From the NCBI GenBank assembly GCA_948567375.1, contig OX419762.1, forward strand, positions 55,099,034-55,163,033: 64,000 nt of DNA, written 5' to 3'. The notes under the pieces were generated by a model. That model saw only the letters and a program-made list of their open reading frames with translations. It ran no database searches and was not told the DNA's origin. Positions 24,350-34,434 of the stretch are shown in pieces; the first letter of the stretch is position 1; each line of letters opens with the position of its first letter. Position numbers and translations under genes: made by a program. This stretch comes from Lunularia cruciata. Lineage: Eukaryota > Streptophyta > Marchantiopsida > Lunulariales > Lunulariaceae.

Positions 24350-24545
24350 CCGAAAGGTAACCTCACAATTGATTGTTGTGAATGGAATCCTAGAAGGTAA
24401 TCAAGTGAGAGTATTAATAGATCCAAGAGCAACAGAGAATTTCTTGTCTCGCTTTGTTGCAATAAGACTGGGAATGGATCTAGAGAGAGATGGAAGTGAA
24501 GAAGTAGTTACCAAATGGGCAAACAGAGAGGATTGAATCATTACC
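24350..24545 (+). pseudogene. Chromovirus protease remnant
   Basis: The open frame 24264-24536 contains VRVLIDPRATENFLS, the retropepsin active-site region. The family's Asp-Ser/Thr-Gly is here Asp-Pro-Arg, so the catalytic triad is lost. Short and broken after 24536. Confidence 0.7.
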
Positions 24546-24819
24546 TAGACGGGTAACCTTCTCTATAGGAGAATATCAGGAAGTAATTAAGTGGTGAGTG
24601 ATACAGTTAGCCCGTTATGATGCAATTTTAGGTATGCCATGGATGGAGCAGTAGAACCCAATGGTGGATTGGAGGAAGAAAGTAGTGAGAACCCACCAAT
24701 GGTCAATCATTGGGGTTAAAGAAAAATCACACAGGCAAAACCTGCCTCTATATGTCGTAGGAACGACAACTGTCTGTAAGACCGATAGATGTTTTATGGG
24801 TCTAATAAGAGAAGTCCAG

Positions 24820-26140
24820 AGTGCACAACTTTCTGGAAAAATTCTTGAGAAATTGAAAGATGTGGTGGATGAGTTTCAAGATGTCTTTCTCGATGATCTA
24901 CCCTCAGGATTACCACCTAAAAGGCGAGTAGATCACAAAATAGAGACACTCCCGGGGAAGACACCTCCTTGTAAGGCCCCATATCGCCTATCACCTCATG
25001 AGTTGGAGGAGTGTAAGACTCAAATTGAGGAGATGCTACAGAAAGGGTTCATCCAACCTAGCGTATCACCATATGGGGCCCTTGTCTTGTTTGTGAAGAA
25101 GAAGGATGGTACAATGCGCATGTGCATTGACTATCGGGGTCTCAATCAGCAAAAATTGAAGAACAAATACCCCTTACCTTGCATGGATGACCTGTTTGAT
25201 CAACTCCATGGAGCGAGATACTTCACCAAACTAGACTTGCGGAGCGGTTACAATCAAATCCAAATTGCAGAGGAGGGTGTGTACAAAATTGCCTTTTGAA
25301 CCAAGTATGGCCACTTTGAGTATCTTGTGATGCCTTTTGGCCTCACCAATACGCCTGCCACTTTCATGAGTCTAATGAATGACATGTTTTGTCCATACTT
25401 GGATAAGTTTGTTATCGTCTTCTTGGATGATATCTTAGTATATAGTAGCACGATGACAGAACACAAACAACATCTACGAGAGGTCCTCCAGATTCTAAGA
25501 CAGAATCAATTGTATGCCAAAATCTCAAAGTGTGAGTTTGGCAAGTCTGAAGTAGACTACTTAGGGCATAGAGTAAGTGCAGAGGGCATTCAAGTATTGA
25601 TAGATAAAATAGAGGTCATTCAAAAATGGAGTGCCCCAAAAGATCAGACTCAACTAAAGAGCTTCTTGGGGTTGACGGGATTCTATCGTAGATTTGTCAA
25701 GGACTTCTCCAAGGTTGCACAACCTTTAACGGCACTACTTGGCAAGGGGAAGAAGTGGACATGGGAACTGCACAAGAGTTGGCCTTTCAAGAATTGAAGG
25801 CCGCCTTGCTACATGCACCAATCTTGAAGTGGTATGACCCAAAACGTCCAATCAAGTTGGCTACAGATGCATCAGGCGTAGCAATAGGAGCAGTCCTACA
25901 ACAAGAGTGGCATGACGGATGGCATCCAATTGCATATTTCTCTTGAAAGTTGTTACCGGCAGAGCGCAACTACCACACCACAGAACAAGAAGAGCTGGCC
26001 ATTGTTCTAGCAACCAAGCATTGGAAGCACTACCTGGGCAAGAAGGCATTTGTAGTAGAGACAGACCACAAACCTCTAGTCTACCTCGAGATGCAAAAGG
26101 ATCTATCTCTTTGCCAAATTCGGTGGGCAGAGTAGCAAAA
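24820..26140 (+). pseudogene. Chromovirus reverse transcriptase and RNase H
   Basis: 24661-25299 and 25327-25797 hold a nearly complete [54 protein letters not shown], the catalytic [11 protein letters not shown] and the thumb [12 protein letters not shown]. One TGA at ~25297-25299 (CGA-compatible) separates the two. RNase H follows with LATDASGVAIGAVL (25855-25895) and NYHTTEQEELAIV in another frame. RT copies the element RNA into DNA and RNase H removes the RNA strand. Confidence 0.92.
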
Positions 26141-26379
26141 ATGCTTCAACATGACAATCACCTACGTGGAAGGTAAGAAGCAACTTGCAGATGCATTCAC
26201 CCGCATGCCAATGGCCAATAACTTGGTGGCAAAGGTTAAGATTAACCTTGAATTCTGGCAAGAGATTCTAGTTGCTACAAAAACTGATCCACAGATTGTC
26301 AAAGCGCAATCGTCCAAAGGTGTCACTAGCACCAAGGACTCACCTTTTGGGATGGCAAATTATGGATCCCAAATGTCCC

Positions 26380-27440
26380 AGAATTACGCACCACCATTCT
26401 AGCGGAATGTCATGATTCGGCCATTGCAGCTCATGTCGGAGTGGACAAGACCTTGGATGCAGTCAAGCGCCATTACTATTGGCCCAAGATGAGCAACAAC
26501 GTGATGGACTATGTGCATAGCTGCCTACTTTTTCAACAGAACAAAGCTTCTAATCAAGCTCCTGCAGGGCTCCTTCAACCTCTCCCCACTCTTACCCAAC
26601 ATTGGGAACAAGTGAGTATGGATCTCGTTTGTGAATTACCCAAGACTACCTCAGGGTTTGACTCCATTGTGGTCTTTGTGGACCGGCTCAGCAAAATGAT
26701 TCATGTATGCCCTACAACCAAGGAGGTGACCGCTCCACAACTAGCTCAACTATACTTAGATGCAGTCTTTACTCACCATGGCTTGTCTAGAGTACTCATC
26801 ATCGATAGAGGCACCCAATTCACTAATTTGTTTTGGCGAACACTCTTGGTTTCTTCAAAACCAAGTTGGCCATGTCCACAGCTTACCACCCACAAACAAA
26901 TGGCCAAAAAGAGCGGGCTAATTGCACGATTGAAGACATGTTACGCGGCTTCACCTTAGAAGAGCAAGAGAGGTGGGACACCCTATTACAGTTGGTGGAA
27001 TTTGCTTACAACAATTCAGTGAATGCATCCACTCAGGTCACTCTGTTCTTCCTCATGTATGGTGAGCATCCCTTCACACTTTCTAGCTTGATGAAGATCC
27101 GTCCAGTGACTACCAAGGTTGATGCAGTCAACACATTTGTTTCTAGAATCCAACAAGGTGTGGAGAGCGCTAAGCACAGGTTACAGATTGCACAAAATTG
27201 ACAAAAGCAGTATGCTGATGCACACCGTCGGCACATGGAGTTCAATGTTGGGGATCAAGTGTGGCTATCGACAACCAATCTCACATTAGTTGGATCTCGT
27301 AAGCTCAGACCTCATTTTATTGGGCCTTTCTTGATTCTTTGTTGCATCGGCGCTGTGGCCTATCACCTTGAGCTACCACCACACATGAAGATCCATCCAA
27401 TGTTCCAAATCTCCCTACTACACAGATATGCTCCCTGATC
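26380..27440 (+). pseudogene. Chromovirus integrase
   Basis: 26441-26959 contains the zinc-binding region (second Cys of the CxxC replaced by Phe), VSMDLVCELP (first Asp) and LIIDRGTQFT (second Asp). A small deletion near 26833 shifts the frame. The core continues in 26833-27201 with AYHPQTNGQKERANC (Glu present) and WDTLLQLVEFAYN. 27235-27438 is the GPY/F-type C-terminal domain (GDQVWLST, KLRPHFIGPF). Confidence 0.9.
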
Positions 27441-27489
27441 AGGCCAAGGTCCTTCCACATAGGACATTTGACCTTGTCCAACACTCATT

Positions 27490-27690
27490 GACGGCACAGA
27501 GGAATATGAAGTGGAGCGGATTCTCCAAAAGCGCATGCGTAGTACTCGCCGTCCGCGTGTGGAATACCTAGTACAATGGAAAGGTTACCCCCTCTATGAA
27601 GCAACCTAGGAACCCGCTACCAATTTGGCACATGCACCGATGTTGGTGCAAGCATTTGAGCAACAATTGCACAACGAGGACGTTGCGTCT
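27490..27690 (+). pseudogene. Chromodomain at the integrase C-terminus
   Basis: 27500-27670 reads YEVERILQKRMRS, then VEYLVQWKGYPLYEAT and EPATNL, the chromodomain pattern. The conserved Trp of the third aromatic-cage position is replaced by a TAG stop (TGG to TAG, ~27608). In chromoviruses this domain steers integration toward chromatin marks. Confidence 0.85.
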
Positions 27691-27691
27691 T

Positions 27692-27704
27692 AAAAGGAGG
27701 AAGG
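27692..27704 (+). promoter_or_regulatory. Polypurine tract of the chromovirus
   Basis: AAAAGGAGGAAGG lies immediately upstream of the 3' LTR, where the plus-strand primer is expected. Confidence 0.8.
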
Positions 27705-27706
27705 TC

Positions 27707-28441
27707 TATAATACCAAGGGTTAGCCATATGATCTAGATGTGAAATTCAGTTTGGTAACATCTGGAATGATGTTATACATGATAGTCAAAATAGATCAGA
27801 TAGAAGTATCACCAAAAGAGTACTTCTACTAATAGGGCAAAAACCGAAATAGACTTGAGAACCTTAGAACCAATAGCTAGACATATGATTTAAAGGTGAG
27901 AATTGGTTTGGTAACATATGGAAGGATGTTACACATGATGGACTAAATAGATCAGAAAGAGGTATCACCAAAAGGGGACTTCTACTAATAGAGTAGGAAC
28001 CAAAATATGCTTGAAATCTTTGAAGGCAATTTCAGAGGCCTAAACGGATGAATTAGGCCTCGAAAATGTGCAGATCCCCCCCCCCCTTCCCCAAAAGAGG
28101 AAAGGCTGGCCTTCCCTCCACACTGCTTTTTCTCGTTGAGAGCTTTCCAATGGTACCTTACTCATGTGATTTTGAGATTCCTACAAGAAGATTCCCTCCG
28201 GTCAAAGCTTGTTTGACCAACCAGATAGGACCTAGACCAGATAGGTCACCCATCCAAGTAAGTAATCCAAGGGTGGAGCTTGCTCACATGTCACCTATCT
28301 GTGTCCCTTATCCTATGGTGGAGCTTCCTTGGAGGAGATCCTCTTTGTCTATATAATAAAGAGAAGGTGCTCCCTTGGGGCATCGAATGTTTGAGAGTGC
28401 AATCTGTGTTTTCTGTCTTCTCTTGTCCTTGGAGTATTATA
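27707..28441 (+). repeat. Chromovirus 3' LTR (735 bp)
   Basis: Matches the 5' LTR throughout. The terminal dinucleotides have mutated (TG to TA, CA to TA). It has a longer C run (~28076-28087) and a 17-base deletion near 28196. The TATA-like CTATATAATAAAG is conserved at ~28350. Confidence 0.9.
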
Positions 28442-28446
28442 GTTAG

Positions 28447-31400
28447 AGTGTCTTGTCTAAGAGAGGACATTGTCTTTCAGTGTTGAAGAACAAGAGAGCA
28501 GATCATGGCGAAGAAGGTCATAAATGCTCTGGCGGTGTGAAGTTTCACAATTTGTAGGTTAGATGTGGTAGCCAAAATTGAGGTCTTGAATAGACTTTGT
28601 ATTACGTTGTTAGCATGGAATTGGAATTTCAGTTTCCCAAGAGTGATGGCAGAGATAGCTACCAGTAATGGTGAGGAGGGTCCCAAAGTTGAAGGGAAGA
28701 GAGGAAATCCAACTCGATGGATTGAGTCAGATTGGAGGTTAGTGTTGGGGAAGGAAGCAGGAGAACCGATGGGGATCACCTTCTATGGAAAGTGTGATGC
28801 TGCAAAAGAGATAGTGGAAATCTAGAACTCTTTCTTTGCTCCGAGAACCACAAATGGCTACAAGGTGGAGTCCTATTGGGATCTGATTAGAAGATGTATC
28901 GTGGGGGCGATAATGGCCATGTTCAAGCCAAAATGAACAACTTACGTGAACATGCAGCAAGCGGTCTTCTTCCACCAGATGTTTGCAGGGGTAAAGGTGA
29001 ATTGTGCAAAGTGTTTTCACCACCAAACAAAGCAGATGGTGATCAATTGGAGGACAAGTTTGCCTCCCCATTATTTTGCACCATTTGCAGTACACTTTTG
29101 CTTTGGGTTGAATTTGCTAACAATGGAGGGAGGCATCACATGGTGTCCCATGTCTATCCTAATTTAAGACGGGAAGCAGATGAAGAAGAGCAACAATATA
29201 TAACATACTTGCAAGCCAATGATGAACACTTCTTGAAGACATGACAATGGAAGATGGAAGAAGTCACAAGTCCAAAGAAGAAGAAGCGCAGTAAACCCGA
29301 AGAAGCAAAGTCGCCTCCAGCTCAAAGGAAGACTCAAAGATTGGTTGTGCAGAGTAAAAAGATGGTGAGAAAAGCATCATCGGAATCAGAGTTTGAAGAA
29401 GAAACGGAGTTGCAAGGAGAGGAATCAGAAGAGGATGAACTCACCTTACAAAGTGAGGAGTCTGGAAGTGAGAGTGAGGAGGAACCTGAGGTTCAGCAAG
29501 CAGTTGGAGTTAGTGAAGCTTGTCATGTGATGATTGACAGAGTACTTGGAACAACAAGTCATTGCGTAGCCCTGGTGGTGGATAAGCAGAGACCAAAGGA
29601 AAAGGAGAAGAGAGTTCAGAAGCGGTATATCAGAAGATACAAAGATTGGGACTTCGGCAGAAGGAGCCGATGGAGGAATCGAAGTACGAAGACAAAGACG
29701 GCGATGAAGATGAAGATTACTTTGGTGGGATACTGTATCTAACAAAGGTTGTCACACCGTTGCTGGAGCTACTGAAGGAGCATCGGAAAGTAATTCCCCA
29801 AGATTGTAGAAAAGTGATGAATGAGTTGCAGCTGGTGAAGCATCTGTTGAGTGAAGTGGAGGGGTTGCAAGAGCAACAAGTCCAAATAAATGAAGAAATT
29901 GGAGAACCTCAGAGGGAGGAAGTCTTGAAGAAGAAGACTTTCGAGATGTTACAAGAGAGCTACGAGTCAAGAGGGAAAGAACTGTAGAAGCAAGCAGGGG
30001 AATTGAAGAAGCAGGCAATGAGGCTGAGCAAAATGAAGGAGGAAGTAAGTGATGTGCGCATCAAGAATATTCATTTGAAGGCGACAACAACAATAATGGA
30101 GCAGGAGTTGGACAACTTGAAAAAGAGTGCAGCTGGGAAGGATCAAGCATGGCAGAGGGAGTTAGCAGTCAGGCATGAAGAAGAAGAATGATTGCGAGAG
30201 CTGATACAAAGTGCTGAGTTACAGAGTGCATAGTATGCGGAGGAGATGAAGATGCTCGTTGCTGAGTACAAAGATGAGTTGAAGATGTACTGCAAAGAGT
30301 TGAAGGCAGAGCAATCTTGAGGGTATGAGTCGGAATAAGTAGGAGAAGTTGCAAGAAAGTTGCAAGGAATCTTGAGCACGGAGGCTAAAGGGAAATTGGA
30401 AGAAGCACGTGTACATGAGTTAAAGTTGCTTGTGCACAAAACTTGGAAGAGAAAAGCCAAAGATGTGGATATGAACACTTTGCTGATCCAATTAAGGGAG
30501 CAAGTAGATCGGAAGATGTAAGAAGTAGAAGACAACGTTAGTCTTAGATTAGATTTAGTCAATTCAAAGTTAGAGAAAATTAGGAATAGTGTGACAGCGG
30601 AGAGGAATTCCGATGTTGCAAAAGTAGGAATTCAAGTGTCATCGGACTTGTTATTTGACACATTAGAGAGGAGTGGGTCAGGAGCTAAAGAGTTAGATAA
30701 GGCACTCCTTAGTGCAATTGTAGTTCCTAGTGAAGAAGTAGTAGAAGTAGTGAAGGAATTAGTAGTTGTAGATATACCCAAAGAAGGAGAAGTACTAGAA
30801 AGATCATCGGGTTTGGAAGCCAATGATGAGGTAGACATCGGATCAGGGTAAGTAAAAATTTTGAGATAGGAAGAGGCAGATATGAAGAGATGGATTGACA
30901 GTTTGGATCTACAGGTAGGAAGAGATGTTAGGAAGTGGTACATTAGTAGGAAGAACTGCCATTTGCTTTAGTATTTAAGGGGAGCATTTGCAGTACTATG
31001 TTGTTCAATATTCAAATTTCTGAAGATAGATAAAGCAAAGTGTTGTTTTCAATGCTCATTGCTTGAGCTTAATTTTGATTGTGAATTCCGTGATTGTGTT
31101 TGTGAGTGTGTGGAGAATTTTGAAGTGCAAGTCAGTGTGTTTGTGGATGTTAGATTCTGCAGCCTTGATCTTCATTTTGTGTGTTTGATCCTGAGTGAAG
31201 TGCATCGGAGCAATGCCTTGACAGATTTGAGAGGAATTGTAGTGTTAGTAGTATTTTGCATTTGTGAGTGCAGCACAAAGTTGATGTGAAGCAATTTTGA
31301 TCGAGGAAGTTGTGCCTTTAGTGGAGGAGTGGAACACAAGTCTGAGGTGAAATTGTTCTTCGCAATAGTGCCATCTTCAGAGAATCTAAATCATCACAAT

Positions 31401-31649
31401 CAAGAGTTGTTTGGACAGAATTTGCTATGTTGTGATTATGTGTGTGTGTGTATTCGTGACAAGTTGTCAAGATTGTGAGCTTGTTACTCTTCCTTTGGGT
31501 GTAGTTTCTACCTGAGAGATTAAAGAAGAAATCAAGAAGAACTACAAGTTACTATTTGACTTTGTATTTGACCAATTCTAAATTGTATCTTTGCGGGAAC
31601 AAACTTTACTTACTCAATTAACGCAAAAGTGATATTTTCCGGGTTGTCA
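28447..31649 (+). repeat. Long LTR copy B, second part
   Basis: Resumes directly after the GTTAG duplication and ends GGGTTGTCA at 31649. TATTTAA at 30972-30978 lies 680 bases from the 3' end, matching D and E. U3 upstream of it contains the coding remnant described separately. CAAGG follows, then copy C starts at 31655. Confidence 0.78.
28495..30850 (+). pseudogene. LTR-embedded ORF, copy B (most complete)
   Basis: The order across frames is as follows. An N-terminal block (28565-28825: LNRLCITLLAWNWNFSFP, then RWIESDWRLVLGKEAG). A second conserved block (~28840-29160: NGYKVESYWDLIRR, FFHQMFAG, NWRTSLPPHYFAPFAVHF). A basic PKKKKRSKP stretch at ~29266, like a nuclear localisation signal. An acidic Ser/Glu-rich stretch (29380-29500). 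A long heptad-like coiled-coil region (~29780-30560) and an acidic Val/Glu tail (30591-30851). It would total roughly 750 residues. At least five stops and two frameshifts are present. It lies wholly within the LTR, upstream of its TATA box. No enzyme motifs. Family not recognised; it could be a captured host gene or an element-encoded accessory protein. Confidence 0.55.
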
Positions 31650-31654
31650 CAAGG

Positions 31655-33240
31655 TGTGATACCTATATTTTTCATTTTGATGAGTTTTAAGAAGAAGTGC
31701 ATTGTGGAAGCCAAATTGCACCCAAAGGAAGAAGAACAAATGGACTCATGTGTCTATGGAGTAAACCTAAAAAAGTCAACTTTGGGTTAGAAGAGGAAGT
31801 ACTTGGAAGGAACATGCAAAGGAACTAACCCAAAGAATGGTGTGTTTGGAGCATGAAGTTCAGCCTGATACAAAGAAGTTGTAATAAATTTCCTTTGGGG
31901 CAGGCCAGCCAAGAAAGTACAATTAAAGAAATGGCTGAGGTAGGAGAAGAATGCTTTGAGAGTGATTGGAAACAAACATGCAAAAGAAGTGAAAGTTGAT
32001 TTCAAAATTGACTGAAGAATGATTGCATCTCAAAGCACTATAAAATAAAGATTACACCAAGGGGTATCAAAAATGTCAAGAAGATATCCTATTCCTTTAC
32101 GTAATTGTCTTGCAAGAATGTGAATCATGAAGCCAATTAAGAGTGAAATTTTTCAAAATCTAGAAGGGGTTAGAGTGCCACATCTAGGAGAAGAGATAGT
32201 CTTCCAACTTCAAAGAACTTGTGAGTAGATAATGGTGAGGAAGAGCAGGAAGAACTCACTAGTAGTGAGGAGTCTCACAATTTTATGATTAGATGTAGTT
32301 ATGCAAATCAAAGTCCTAAGTAGACCTTTATTATGTTCTTGGCCAAGAATTGGAATGTGAGCTTTCCAAGTTTCATGGCGGAGATAGTTGCTAGTAATTG
32401 TGAATAAGACCACAAATTAATGGGGAATAGAAGAAATCCGGCTTGATGGATTGAGTCAGATTGGAAGTTAGTCTTGGGGAAGGAAGATGCAGTCAGAATC
32501 ACCTTCTATCGGAAGTGTGAAGCTTCGAAAGAGATAGTAGAAATCAGGAATTTGTTCTTTGCTATACGGACCAACAATAGCTACAAGGTGGAGTTCTATT
32601 AGGACCCAATTAAGCGTAGCATTATGAGTGCACTAATGGCAATGTTCAAGCCAGAGCAAACAATGTATGTGAATATGGAGCAAGAGATCTTCTTCCACCA
32701 AATGTTTGTAGGAGAGAAGGTGAATTGGGCAAAGTGCTTCCATCAGAAAACAAGGTAGATGATCATTAACTAGAGAACAAATTGGCCACCTCACTACTTT
32801 GTACCATTTGCAGCACATTTGTACCTTGGGCAAAACCTATTGACAATGGAGGAGAAGCATTGGATGGTCTCACATTTCCATCCCAATCTGCATTGTGAAG
32901 CAGATGACAAGGAGCAATGACATTTGAAAATTTTGCTAGGATAGGACAGAGGAAGATCATGGAAAGAAGGAGTCCAAAGACAAAGAAGTGGGTTAAACCA
33001 TAGGGAGTAATGTTACCTCTCCCACCATGAAAGACACAAAGATTAAACCTGAGTTGTCAAAATAGAGCCTGAAGGAGAGATAGAGTCAAAGAGAGAGGGC
33101 TTGGAAGAAGAAGAACTCACATTATAGAGTGAGGAGGCTATCAATGAGAGTGAAGAATGAAGGAGAGGATGAAGTCCATCAGTCAGTTGATGCAAGGATG
33201 GAAGAAGATGATGAGGAGTTCCATGCAACAGGTCACATCC
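31655..33240 (+). repeat. Long LTR copy C, 3' end missing
   Basis: Starts TGTGATACC five bases after the end of B, in the same orientation, and aligns with the first ~1.5 kb of the family. It includes the N-terminal ORF block (~32290-32870, with FFHQMFVGEKVNWAKCFH and PHYFVPFAAHL-like motifs over shifted frames) and the acidic stretch to ~33230. The coiled-coil, TATA and R-U5 parts are absent. The coding block has several stops. Confidence 0.7.
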
Positions 33241-33684
33241 AAGAATGGACTTGTTGTGTATTCACCACCACTTGGGTGCAAGAATCACCCATCAAAGGGA
33301 CATTCTTCAAAATATTAGTTGGAGACATGGCTTGATGAACCTAGAGATGTCATAGCATACGTAACATCTCCCAAAACACACCAGAATGTGGATCCTAAAG
33401 ACTCAAACCTTGGCCAGCACGTGTATGTCCCTAACATGGCCATCCAAAAATCACCAAGTGAATAGGACCATGTCTCTCTAGATCCTACGCTCCTAGCAAG
33501 GACATGTTTGTTGGTAGGGTCTTCTAGTAATCACTAATTTTTGACATGGGTAATAACTTAGGATATTGATAGTCCAAGTGTGCCACATGATATAGAGAGA
33601 CTTGCCTAGCAATTTTATCCCTCTCCACATAAAAGTACTTCTGTACTTGTATACCTGCTTATAGTACCATAGCTAATCCAATGC
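33241..33684. other. Unassigned stretch
   Basis: No similarity to other parts of the window noticed and no coding frame. It separates truncated LTR copy C from the solo LTR. Confidence 0.5.
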
Positions 33685-33689
33685 TAATC

Positions 33690-34429
33690 TATAATATTCC
33701 AAGGATAATAGACAAACATAGGAGAGAAAACATAAGTTTCACACTCAAATTCTAATGCCCAAAAGGAGCACCTTGGCTTTATTATATAGCAAAGCAAAGA
33801 CACTCAACAGAAGCATAACCCTCGGATCAGATACATGGATTTGTGACATGCCATTGATCTCCATTCTTAGATTAGATGCATGCATGGGTGACATGTTGGA
33901 TCTAGTCCTATCTGTTTGGTCAAAACCAATGTTGACAAATAAGAATCTTTAGGGAATCTTCTTGTAGGAATCTTCAAATCATATGGGTGAGGTACAATCA
34001 AAAAGCTCTTGATAGACCAACAAGGGGGAGGTACGACCAACCATCTCCTCCTCAAGATTAGAATTTGCACATTTTTGAGGCCTAATTCATCCATTTAGGC
34101 CTTCCAAATAGCTTTTAAAGATTTTAGGCATATTTTGGTTTTTACCCTATTAGTAGAAGTACCCTTTTGGTGATCCCTCTTTCTGGTCTATTTAGTCCAT
34201 CATATGCAACATCCTTCCAAATGTTACCAAACCAAATTGTATCTATATCATATGTCTAACTATTGGTTCTAAGGTTTTTGAGTCTATTTTGGTCTTTGCT
34301 CTATTAGTAGAAGTACTCTTTTGGTGATACCTCTATCTGATCTTTTTAGTCTATCATATATAAAATTCTTTCATATGTTACCAAACCAAATTTTACCTCT
34401 AGATCATATGTCTAGCTATTAGTATTACA
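33690..34429 (-). repeat. Solo LTR of the chromovirus family with perfect target duplication
   Basis: The 740-bp reverse complement resembles the 21846-22584 LTR from its TGTAATACT start (34429) to its TATTATA end (33690), including both subrepeats and the TATATAATAAAG box. TAATC stands on both sides (33685-33689 and 34430-34434). No internal region adjoins, so it arose by recombination between the two LTRs of one insertion. It is clearly more diverged than the two LTRs of the resident element are from each other. Confidence 0.88.
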
Positions 34430-34434
34430 TAATC

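Larger units (their letters stand above)
21846..28441 (+). mobile_element. Complete but dead chromovirus (Ty3/gypsy), 6.6 kb
   Basis: LTRs at 21846-22584 and 27707-28441 and a 5-bp target duplication GTTAG on both sides. There is a Met-tRNA-like primer site, a polypurine tract and, in order, gag, protease, RT, RNase H, integrase and a C-terminal chromodomain. That order and the chromodomain place it in the chromovirus clade. The LTRs differ by roughly 25-30 substitutions by eye plus a 17-base gap and a changed poly-C run, so the insertion is old. Numerous stops (several CGA-to-TGA type) and frameshifts inactivate it. It sits inside long LTR copy B. Confidence 0.92.
6777..31649 (+). mobile_element. 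Outer Ty3/gypsy element (Tat/Athila/Ogre-like) with very long LTRs, interrupted twice
   Basis: Two copies of the same long sequence, A (6777-9187) and B (21334-31649), lie in the same orientation around a decayed gag-protease-RT-RNaseH-integrase region (9188-13173 and 19593-21333). Both copies begin TGTGGT and end GTTGTCA. A primer-binding-like site follows A at once, so I read A and B as 5' and 3' LTRs. A minus-strand gypsy element (13174-19592) is inserted in the RT and a chromovirus (21846-28441) in LTR B. The pol frame runs directly into B inside the integrase with no visible polypurine tract, so the 3' end of the internal region is deleted. The outer target duplication is not convincing: GTAGG precedes A, CAAGG follows B. 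Confidence 0.7.

Noticed and set aside
29446-30943. Minus-strand frames (29745-29446, 30562-30143, 30943-30632)
   Set aside because: Shadows of the plus-strand acidic/coiled-coil coding remnant of LTR copy B; Ser/Leu-rich antisense translations.
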